From Myrica gale (Eukaryota > Streptophyta > Magnoliopsida > Fagales > Myricaceae): a stretch of DNA of 64,000 nt. The stretch lies in the NCBI GenBank assembly GCA_963930655.1, contig OZ005609.1:17991001-18055000 (forward strand), given 5' to 3'. Within the stretch, counting starts at the first letter, position 1, and every line of letters starts with the position of its first letter. The translations under genes and the position numbers were made by a program. A model generated the notes under the pieces. It did no database searches and had not been told where the DNA came from. It worked only from the letters and a program-made list of their open reading frames with translations. Shown here one piece after another: positions 46,501 to 58,500 of this stretch.

Positions 46501-49500
46501 AAACATGGGAATCACTACACTCCTATGCATTTCCAAGCATTACATTTTAGGAATCCGAAAGCCAGAGCAAATTAGAATTATTTTGCTGTATCCAGAATAA
46601 TACCAATCCAACCCATTTCATGAATAAAATGTGACCAATTAACCAACCAACAAAACTACTTGTTACAAATAATATCTTGTTGTTGCATCGAAACATATAA
46701 ATGTTGACTAATCTGACTAACATTGAACTTGGTAAAATGAAATGGATGAATAATTGAAAAATGAAATTATTCAGGAATACGCATTGAATGCTAAGATTAC
46801 GCATTGAGTTTCTGGTAGTAGATCCCTAATCAAAAAAGTGTTTGTGATTGTTCCAGAAGAAATGAAACAAAAGATACGATAGAGCTTTGCCAAAACTAAA
46901 TGCCACCTAAAATTTGTATGTCTGAGATGATGAATTGGGGACTTATTGTGATTCACAGATAATTTGCATAGTTTGATCTTTCTAATCTGACTGTTTAAAC
47001 ATGAACCGTGATGCTGAATTCTTACTTTCTAGAGATTGTTGCAACATGACTAGTGAATACCTGCATGAAATTGATAGGTAATTAGTTCCTACAGAAAAAT
47101 CTACGTAAGCATGGGTTTTGGCTGAATAAGTTTATTTGGTGAATGTAATAGGATGATGTCCCTAAAGGAAAGATTTGATATCTTTCTCTAAATAGTTGGT
47201 TGGCACCAAATCTAAGGGGCATTTGGTTTGCCTAGATGGAATTCAAGTGGTTAACAGTTTTAGGTTGGCTAGAATAGCCCAAATAGAGAGGTGTGTTAAC
47301 TTTAACTAGGAGAATTATTAGCTGAATCCATCTGTAAGACGGAGTAAATGACATTTTGCTCCAAGCAGTTACATAATGACTACGAGTTCCACTATAGAAG
47401 AAAGGTTTCCTTAAATTAAGCTTCATAAAAAGGAGATTTGCTTACGCGTAGGTTTCTACATTAGGCTGCAATCGCTTGTGGTCCTCAACCATCATGCCAA
47501 GTAACTCAGCAACATCTTGCACCCTACATGTCATACCAAAATCTAAATATAAACAATGTGATAAGGCACAATAAACTAAAGTTACAAATAAACTTCAAAA
47601 ATAATTCAAGGTCAGGATAGCTAGGTCAAAAATTAGCACATAAAACAGACACTCAGGACAACTTTCAAAAGAAAAGGATCCAAACTGTGGCCTTTTGCAT
47701 GCAAACCATATAAGAGACTCCGTTATCTTTGGATTTATAGATGCAACGTGGAGAGTTTTCTTTTTCTTTTTCAATGATGAAAAGAGATTAAGGGGATTTT
47801 TTTCGTAAGAATTATCTTTCTGAAACACAACAGAGTGCATCTATTACTCTTATAATTTTGGTTTCCAATTCAGTTCTTGGCCCCAAAAACATTTTTTTAG
47901 TGGATATATGATGCCCCTTTTCCCTAATGGTCAGTAATGAATAAAGTCATAACAAAGTTGATTATGAAAACTCTATGATGGCTTACCTTAAAAACTCAAA
48001 AGTTCTTTCCTCACCTAGTTTTTAAACATGTTCCTCATTGAGTGTGATGCTACCTGCCTTGGCACCAGTGGGTTCTAACAGAAGAAGGACAACCACTGGC
48101 CTCTTCGAGCAAGGCACTTTTGAAAATCATCAGGAGCTGTCAGTTTATGGAAAGGAAACTCTGGCAATTATGCATAATTACCAAACATAGACGATATCGG
48201 GAGGTGTCATTTCAAATCCAAGCTAACATAAAAGTTACAAGTATTTGCTAGAGCAGCAAATATCTTCCATAGAGCAAAAGATACTTATTAGGAAGCTGAT
48301 GGGATACGAATACAAGATTGTCTACGAGGGACTGCAAATGTGATGGCAGGTTCTTTATCGTGCATCTCAGAGTTTGCCATGCTACAGAAATTTGATCCTC
48401 AATTTCACACTCCAAATGGGATGCAAAGGACTCACACTAGATAGCCAGATTGTTTTGGCAACAAATCAAAGCAAAGGACCCCTTCAAAACATCTCTCATT
48501 TCTCTCTCGCCATAAATTCCACCAAATACAAGAAGGGATCACTCTCCACATAGCTAAGGCCCGAGGGTCTCTAAAATCCCTATTTCAGCACAATAAAACA
48601 TCAGTTATCTTCTTAGGCATCACCCAATCGTAGTTCATTATAGAAAGCACTAAAGACCACAAATCCCTAGCGACCAGGCAGTGCAGCAAAATATGCTCAG
48701 CAGACTCCCTATCACTTTTGCAAAGATAGCACCAATCAAGCACATACACTCCCCTCCTCCTTAGCTTGTCAGTTGTAAGGATACTACCATGGGTGGCTTC
48801 CCAAACAAAGAAAGACGCCCTAGGCGGGGCCAAAGTCTTCCAAATCTGTCTCCAAGGGAAGCTCTCATCAAAATCCCCAACAAGGCATGAAAACCAAAAT
48901 CTCACCGAAAAAACATCATTCTTGGATCTCTCCCATCTCAACTTATCTTCAACATGGCTCCTCAAAACTTTGGAGTAAAGTAAAGAGAAGAGAGCCGAAA
49001 ACCCCTCCAACTCCCAATCATTAGCCCTCCAAACAATCCGCCACCATCGCATCCTGATTGTAAGCAAGAGAGAATAAAGAAGGAAACATATCCTTTTAAG
49101 GATCTCTCACCGCACCAATGATCCTTCCAGAAACAAACTCTCAGGCCACTATTCACCTCAAAATGAATGTTCTCAGCAAAGGAATCTCATACTTTGCTAA
49201 TATACTTCCAAAGACTAACACCGTAAGGGCCATTTCAAACAAAAGTTTTCCACTCAGCCGAAGCACAACAATATTTCTCCTTGATGACTTTCCTCCACAA
49301 GCTATCACACTCAACCCCAAATCGCCAAAGCCATTTCCCAAGGGCCCTATTAAACAGAGCAAGTCTTCGCAGACCCAACCCACCGCATCTAACAGGAGAA
49401 CATACTTTCTACAACTTCACAAGATGAAATTTCTGCTCGTTTTCATCACTTCCCCATAAAAAATCCCTCTGAATCTTCTATAACCTATTAGCCACCGCAG

Positions 49501-52500
49501 CGGGAATAGGAAAGAGGGACAAAAAATAAGTGGGGAGACAAGACAGAGTGGACTTGAACAACGTAATTCTACCTCCCTTCGAGAGATAACACCGTTTCCA
49601 CCTCGTCAATCTCCTCTCCGTCCTCTCGATAATATCACTCCATATGCGATAACACTTGAAAGGAGCCCCCAAAGGAAGGCCCAAATAAGTGATAGGCAAA
49701 GAAGCAACCCAGCAGCCCAAGATAGAAGCCAAAACATGCGCATTATGTAACGGAGTAGCTAGGCACGAACGTTGATGAATAATGTCTTTTGAATCCAGAA
49801 CTCAGAATATATTGGACAAATATTCACCATGGATATGTATGTAAAATTTTGATAGAGGCAGAAAATTGATTTGCAACATGCGCTACGAATATGGTGAAAG
49901 TATGAAAAACTGTAGATTTAGAGTGACGAAAAGATACCCAAGTCGAGCGGCTATGATTATTAATAAAATACACATAAAAATTCTATTTTCATGGTAAATA
50001 ATAGGAAATGGACCCCAAGCATCACTATGGATAATATCAAAGGAGTGGTAAGCCCAACTAGCATGCAGAGGGAAGGGAAAGGTTTTGACCAACAGAACTA
50101 TCACCAGGAAAATTAATAGCACAATTGTTATCTTCTAATTCGCCAATAAAAATTAAATTTGTAAAAAGCTTAGGAGCAAGAAATACATCGGTGGCTTAGA
50201 AAAAAAAAAGAAATACATCTGTGATCTTAGTAGAAGCATCGGGAACAACAGTGATTGGCGACGAGTTGCCATTAGCGATATGAATAAAGGACGTTCTAGC
50301 CTAGGGCCGAACATGACAAAGAGCCATGAGATTAGGAGTCATATGATTGGAGGCCCCCAAGTCTATATATCACATTACAGTAAAAGCACTATTACCTTGA
50401 AAACCCAATGTCGAGTGTGGACACTATCATCTGTTGCACCATTTCAAGTGTCAGCTAACGAGAGAAATCACCTAGAGAGGAACCAGATGCCTGACGAAGA
50501 GATGTTGTAGGTGTAGTAACACGTCTATAGAGATTGAGGTTGACGGTTTTGAAGGCGGATGCGACACTATTTGATAAAGTGGCCTTTCTTCTTGCAATAA
50601 GAGCAAAACTTCTTGAAACAATTGGCAGCAATATGGCCACGTTCCTTGCAGCAAAAACACTGATTGGAATTCATAGGTGCTCCCTGGCCTTGGGCAGGAT
50701 AAGCTAAAATTGCTAAACTTGAACCTCCATGGGGAGATTCCAAAGCAACTTGCGTGGTGAGAAGTGCCTCGCGAAGTAGTTCGCCGAAACAAACCTCAAG
50801 AGAAGGAACCGAAGATCTATTCAGCAAAGAGGATCGAAAAGATTCATATTCGGAATGCAGCATCATAAGAAACTAAATGCAACAACTAGTCTTATAGACA
50901 GCCTGAATAGCTAAAAGAGCATCAACCGGAACAGTGACCGTAACCAGATCAGAATAGTTGTTCAAAAGAGCCAGGAACTGTCAAATAGTAGTCTTGGATG
51001 GAGAGACTTCCATGATAAAAGTTTGCAACGTCAAACTCCAATTGAAACCGACAAGTGCTGTTATCCTGATGATAAATCTTCCTCAAATAAGCCCACATAG
51101 ATTGGGTTGAACGATGAGGCCACAAATTTGTGACAATGTGCATCAATAACAGCCTATGAAACAGGGGCAGAACCACCAAAAGACTCAATATCCTTAGATT
51201 TCTCGAAGGTGGAAAAGGGTGCCGCAATTGTGCTATTGATATGGCCCCAGAGATCTTTTCCTTTAAGGTCAAGTTCGAATTGAAAAGCCTAAAGGTGGCG
51301 TTTGTTTACCCAATATTTTAGGGTATCAAAATTTTGAGCAAGCCAAACAAACTCCAAAATTTCCAACATCTACACAAACACACTCCAAAATTTTCACAAA
51401 CTCCAATAAGCCTCAATATCCAAAAGATTCTCAAAATTTTAGGAATATTCCCCAAAATTTCGGAAAACAAACGCCACGTGAGATAGACAGGAGTCGAGTC
51501 CATAGTAAGAGAATGCGGAACAAACTTGAACGAGCACAGCTGGAAAAACACCTCAGAACAACAATTTAGAAGCCCACAAGAAGAAAATCACCGAAACTCC
51601 TAAGAAATAAGATCCCACCCTAGCCACCAAAGAAATCACCAAGCTCGAATACCACCACAGACAATGCCGATAGCCACCAACAGCCACGACAACCACCACA
51701 GAAGGACACAGAGAGTGCCAACACAGTCACAAACACCACCAAATCAAAAAGCTGAAACTTCTGCTGACAACCACCAAGTTCCGATAGCCACCCAGAAGAA
51801 GTCGTCGGAATCACCAAGAACCACATCGAAAAATGTGATTCCAGTAGCCACATAGAAGAAGAAATCACCGGAAAATTGCCGACAAACCAAAAAACCACAA
51901 GCATGAGAAACAGAAATAGCTGAAACCCACAAATAAGACACCTCCGAGACAAAATAATACGAGGCAAGAGAAAAGAAAGAAGACCAAAGAAAAATGGGAG
52001 ACATTGGTCAGAGTAAGGGCTCTGATACCATGACAATATTTGTGTAATTGACCGAATATCTTGGCCATGTGTCTCCTTCTCATTATATAGAGCTACCGAA
52101 TCAAACTATACAAGGAAAGAAATCAAGTGTCGAACTATACAAGAAATCCTTTATATGGAATTCTAGTTCTCACGATTAGTAGTCTAATTTTGAGTTAGGG
52201 TGAATTAAGGTGAGTTCAATGTCAGCAAATGGTGAGTTTAATGACAACAAAATTGTCCGTTGACACTGAAGAGTGGGACTATAACACAGATAACCTTTCT
52301 GAGTTCGAGATTAATCTAGAAAAATACAAAAGTAACCCAGGGATTTGGCCCAAATATTTGACAGCCAAACACCACCTAACTCACCTAGTCACAGCTAGGC
52401 GGTTTTCCTTATTCTTTCCATTGATTTGTATAGCTTGCACCACAGATACTTCATTTCTTTCCTTGATTTTCATGTATAGTTTGTTTCATTTGCTATATAA

Positions 52501-55500
52501 TGAGGAGACACACGACCAAGGTATTTGGTCAATTCCACAAATATTGTCATGACCTGTGTTGGTATTTCTGACGTGGTCCTTGATGATTCTTGCGACGTCC
52601 CAACCATTTCTTCTTTAGTGTAGCTGTTAGAATCACATTTTTCCGACCTGTGTTGGTATTTCTAACATGGTCCTTGATGATTCCTGCGACTTCTCCTTCT
52701 GGGTGGCTGTCGGAACATGGTGGTTGTTTGAAGAAGTTTCAGCTTTCGGTCATGTTGTGTATGTTGTGTCGGCACTCTGCGTCCATCTGTTTTGGTTTTA
52801 GTGGCTAACAATCGCTTTCTATGGTAGTTGTAGTGGTTGTCAGCAATTTTTGTGGTGGTTGTCGGGCTTGGTTGTATTTTCTTTGGTTGCTGGGGTGTGA
52901 TCGCATCTCTCAAGTGTTTCGATTTTGTTCCCTGTGGGCTGTTTTGGAGTGTGCCCTTGGGTGCTGTTTTTTTTGTTCTTTCTTTTGAACAAAAAAAAAG
53001 CTTTTGTTGGGCCTAAAGCTTTCGCATGGGTTTGGAATTATTGTTGTTGTTGCTGTTGCAGCTCTTCTCGTGGGCTGTTGTTGGCAACGTGTTTCCCGGG
53101 TGTTTTTTTTCCCTATTCCAGCCCTACTCATTCTAGCTTTGTTCTGCATTCTCTTTAGATGAACTTGACTCATGTCTGCCTCCAATTTGGCCGTAAAAAT
53201 TACTCAACTTGGGCATTTCAATTTCTACTTTTTCTCGACTCCTGGCACCCTCTTCCACCACCGCATAATCTAAGGATGTTGAGTCTTCTGAAGGTGTTGC
53301 TCCAATTTCATAGGTTGTTCTTAATGCTAGGATTATGTCCTGGCTTCTTAGCTCCGTAGAGACGCACATTGTTGACAATATTTGAGGGAATTGACCAATG
53401 CTTTAGCCGTGTGTATACTTTTATTATATAGAGGTTTGAATCAAGTTATACAAGGTACGTTATCAATATATAAGGAAAGAAATTAAGCATCGAACTAAAC
53501 TAGGAAAGAAAAGAAGTAACCATTGCTATACACAGCTGTAGACTAATAGAGAGTTAAGGTGAAGAAAATGGTGAGTAAATGACAGCATTGTTGTCCGTTG
53601 ACAATCCTCTTCAAATTGATGTTGGTTGGTCAACCAACATCAATTTGCTATTCAAGAAACAATGGCGGTGGCGAGTAAGAGGCTTAGTGAAGATGTCAAG
53701 AACTTGGAATTCTGTAGCAACGTGTGGAAGAGTGATGACTCCATTTTTGAAGGCTTCACAAATAGAATGACAATCGACTTCAATATGCTTCGTACGCTCA
53801 TGATACACAGGATTGGTCGTGATCTGAATAGCATTGGTATTGTCTGCATAAAGAGGGATAGGTACAGTCTGAGAGAAGTTCAATTCAACAAGCAAACCTC
53901 GAAGCCAGATAATTTCATAGCAAGCAAGAGACATGGCCCGATACTCAGATTCTGTAGACGACTTCGATACCCGGTCTTGTTTTTTACTCTCCCAAGATAT
54001 CAAGGCATTACCGAAGAACACACACCAACCAGTGATAGAACGACGGGTATCGACACAACCCGCCCAGTCAGCGTCACTATAAGAAGTAAGAGACGAGGAA
54101 GTGTTAGCAGGGAAGAATAAGCCACGAACATATATGTTGGTTGCATTGGGCTCTTTTACGTTTATTAGTGGTTGTATCTTATTTATGTTTTGGCCCAGTA
54201 GATGTTGTAGGGGCTTGAAATTCTTTTATGCTTTTGTTAGTTTGTTGCGTCTGTGTTCAGCTGGTTGGGGGTTATTTAGAAGGCAGTTACTCTTTCGGGG
54301 GAGGGATCGAACAACTCATTTGAAGTTTTCTACAGTTTTCTCTCTTGCCTTCCTTGGAGACTAGCCATCTCGAATTTGGCCATTGTATTTTCTTTTCATT
54401 TTCTTGGAATACAAACAGGTTTGTTACATATTCTCACATCCTACTCACAAGCTACCAAACATGAGTGTTGCTGGCAAGCTATGCAGGAAGAAATCGTAGC
54501 TCTCAAAGCAAATCACACATGGGATGTTGAGTCGTTTACTCCCACGATTACTCCCTTTATATGCAAGTGGGTCTATTCTGTCAAGGTATGATTGGATGGC
54601 AATCTCGATCGCCGCAAATCCCGGTTAGTGGGTCTTAGGAATAATCAAGAATATGGCGTTGATAACAAAGAGACCTTCGCTCTTGCGGCTAAGATGACCA
54701 TTGTTCGTATTATTTTGATCCTTGCTACCTCCAATGATTGACTTCTTCATCAGATGGATGTAAATAATGTTTTTCTTCACGGGAATCTCAAATAATGCAT
54801 TTTTATGAAACCTCCCCCAGGCTTATGGTCTTAAATAAGATTCGTCAGGCTTGGTTTGATAAGTCTCCTTTTAGCAAAGCAAGCATGACTCATTTTTACG
54901 GAAACCGAACATGGGTATTGTTGTTCTTTTCATTTATGTTGATGATTTTGTAATCACTAGTTCAGATTCTACTTTACTTGGACAGATCAAGCTCCATCTC
55001 TCAAAGTCCATTTTTTTATAAGTAAGTCCATCTTATTAAAAAAGGAAACAAAGATACAAAGCAACGGAGTCAACAGTACAAAAGACTATACTGAACACCC
55101 CTAACATAAAGAAGCAAGAAAGCTAAGAAAATCCGGAAAACCCGAGAAAGGAGAACCCAACATCACATTTGCCCAAAGAAAGAGCGACTGCAAAACAAGA
55201 CCCCTTAAACAATCAAGAGACTTCTCAGAATTTTCGAAGCATCTGTTGTTCCTCAACCACCACAAGATCCACCAAACAGCGAGAGATATCATCCTCCACA
55301 CCGCCGAAGCAATGGGGTTGTCAAACTGCTTGCTCCAGCCCCACAACACCTCAATCACCCTTCTCTGCATAACCCAAGAAAGATTCATAATGCAAAATAA
55401 ATGTGCCCACAACCCTCTCGCCACCGAACAGTGCAAGAAAAGATGATCCAAAGACTCCCCCTCGCATTTTACACAAGAAACACCAATCAGTCAAGTAGAA

Positions 55501-58500
55501 GCCCCTCCTCCTTAAGTTGTAAATAGTCAGCACTCTCCCATGAGCGGCCTCCCAAACCAGAAAGGAAACTCCAGAGGGAGCCAAAGTCTTGCAGCACTGA
55601 CGCCATGGAAACTCACATCACTAACCCTCGAAAGAGATCGATACAAAGACTTGACCGAAAAGACACCAATTTTGGAATCCAGCCACCTCATCTTATCAAC
55701 CTCCCCTCTCCTAACACCTTGCCCATACAACAGAGAATAAAAGATTGCAAAGTCATCCAATTCCCAATCATTGGCGCTTCTAGAAAACTGAACATTCCAT
55801 ACCGTAGTTCCGGACCTATCCTCCAAATAATCTGCCACCAATGCATCCTGATTCTGAGCCAAGGAGAATATGAGAGGAAAAGCTAACCTTAAAACACTCC
55901 CTCCACACCAAAGATCATGCCAAAAACGAACTTTAAGCCTGCACCCCACCACAAAAAAGAGTCTGGCATAGAAGTATGTCCATCCGCTACTAATATGCTT
56001 CCACAAACTCACCCCATAAGAACCATTAACCATCGGAGTCCTCCATCCCCCCACCTCGCAACCATACTTCAAGATTACATTCCTCCATAGACTATCGGTA
56101 TCCGTAGCGAACCGCCACAACCACTTCCCAAGTAAGGCCTTATTGAACAAACGCAATCGCCTTAGACCCAACCCACCAGCATGAAGAGGAGAGCACACCT
56201 TATCCCACCTAACAAGATGAAACTTATGTCCCTCCCCACCACTACCCCACAAAAAATATCTCTGGAGCGTTTCCAATCTGTTAGAAATGAAAGATATTGG
56301 ATCTTTCACATATTTCCTTGGTCTTGAGGTGCATCATCGTTTTTTCGACATCTCTCTCAATCAACATAATTATGCTTGTGATCTGGTGGCTCTGGCTGGT
56401 CTAGAAGACACCCCCTTTTGGTTGATACTCCCATGGAGTTGAATATCAAACTTCGCAAAGAGAAGAGTGACTTATTGATCCTAATTTATATTGAAAGCTG
56501 GTCAACAGTCTTGTCAACCTAGGGTGGTGTTTGAGTGTTAAAATTTTGAGGTGATTAAAATTTTAGAGTGTTGGAGTTGGTGGAAAAGTAAAGAGAGATG
56601 ATTTAAATGAATTTTTTATATTTATTTGTAGTGAAAATAGATGATTTTATGGGAAGAGAAAATTTGTTATAGTGATTTTATTAGGGCCAAAATTTTAGGC
56701 CCCCAAACACCACCCTAACGATTACTTGACCAGACATCTCCTTTGTCGTATAGCAAGTCAACAAATTCCTCCAAATTTTGCATCTTTACTTGGCTGTCAT
56801 CCATAAAATCATTTGTTATATTCAGAGCACTTCTGCCTGTGGCTTATTCTTCTCTGCCAACACTTCTTTTTATCTTGCTGCTTATATGTTGATTAGATTG
56901 GTTGTACTGATACACGTCGTTCTAGAACTGGCTAGTGTGTGTTCTTGGGTGATGCCTTGACTCTTAGAAGAGTAAAAAGCAAGACCGGGTTTCTAAGTCG
57001 TCTACAGAATCCGAGTACCGGGCAATGTCTCGTACTTGCTCATAAAATATTTGGCTTTGGGGTTTCCTTGCTAATTTAGGCTTCTCACAGAAACCAGACG
57101 GTGCTCCGGCCACTGCCAAACTCCATCGAGACTACCAGACAATTCTCTGATCACTAGCCAAGCACCACAGACAACGCCGGAATCACCCACAGAGATCACT
57201 GAAAAACATATACGCATTGTAAGACTCCTTGAACAGCACCAAAACCACCCACTACACATCACAAATCACACAAGTTCATAGGACAACTCCCAACAGCCCT
57301 CGAAATTGCATTTAGCAAAGGGTGTTTCATCTGCAACGGTAGTCGTTCTTGGTTCTGCCAACCGCCACACAACCACATACAATGGCGACCACCACAATAG
57401 AATGTCATGATGAATGTGCTGCTGCTCACATCAGTGAAACCAAAGAATCGGGAAGAAAGAAAACCCAAGAGAGGAAGAAGATACAACAGAAAAAAATGCA
57501 AAACCCTAGTGCTCTGATACCATATTACATAAGCTAAGGATTCCACAGAAAAGATAGGAGAAACGTATTAAACTTCTCCCTCACACATTAAATATATTTT
57601 AGGACAATACATGATAGAATACATGTAAGGAAAATATCAATCGCCATAAAGACCCAAATCCTTTCTATAACTACACAAACCCTAGTCTACTTTCCTTAAC
57701 AAGTTGAAGGTCTTGTATGGCCTCATGCAGTCTCCGAGAGCATGGTTAGAGAAGTTCTAAAGTTGTCAAACTAATCACTCCGTTTTTCACTTACATACTG
57801 CAGCTGGTTGTATTACTCTTGTTGTATATTTTGATGATATTGTAATTACAAGGAATGATTCTCATGGTATCGCCAACCGAAACAGTTCTTATAAAAGTGG
57901 TTTCGCACCAAAGATTTGGTCAAACTTGTATAGTTTCTTAGCATTGGGGTCACTAGATCCAAGAAAGGTAGCCAGGGACCTCTGATCTCATGTGTTTAAT
58001 ATCACAGATTACTATTGGGTTATAACTTCTAGGGTGATTGATGTGTTGTTTTGCTGGTAGAGGAAGTTTGACAACCCTCATGCTTTGATTGTGTGGATGA
58101 TGATCCCCTTGTGCATCTGGTGAATTATTTGGAGGGAGAGGAATGGAAGATGCTTCGAGAACACTTTTACGTCTATTAAGGGGTTGAGGGGCAAGCTGAT
58201 GAGTTCTCTTTTTTAATGGGCCAATGTTGTGTTGGGTTATCCTTTCTCTGATTTTTCTGATTTTATTAGCTTTGTAGCCTGCTTGGTTTAGGTTTTCAGT
58301 ATAGCTCTTTGTACTGTTACCTTTTTTGTTTCTTTAATAAAGCTTTCCTTACTTAACAAAAAAAAAAAGAAATCCTAAAATCATTTCCTTATTAGAATTT
58401 GTCCGGGTCCATTACAAACTCGCTATCATTAACTCTTAAGGACTAGTATTACAATTATTTCTTTCTTGGTACCTTTGGATGTCTATAACTTGTAGTGTCC

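Larger units (their letters stand above)
54418..57088 (+). mobile_element. copia RT/RNase H, interrupted by a LINE and a MITE
   Basis: [22 protein letters not shown] (54477), [53 protein letters not shown] and LHLSKS to 55008. After the LINE the reading resumes with [20 protein letters not shown] (56292). A MITE splits SLVNLTITCPDIS. RNase H fragments [15 protein letters not shown] and [13 protein letters not shown] end near 57088, where the orientation flips. Many stops. Confidence 0.82.

Noticed and set aside
51620..52083. Hydrophobic open frames on - suggesting membrane proteins
   Set aside because: They fall in a copia leader directly after the primer-binding site. The repetitive GTGGTGGTTGTC sequence gives Val/Leu/Phe-rich frames by composition.
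53159..53370. Independent small gene of 66 residues
   Set aside because: The sequence matches copia gag ([12 protein letters not shown]) and is cut by an inverted LTR.
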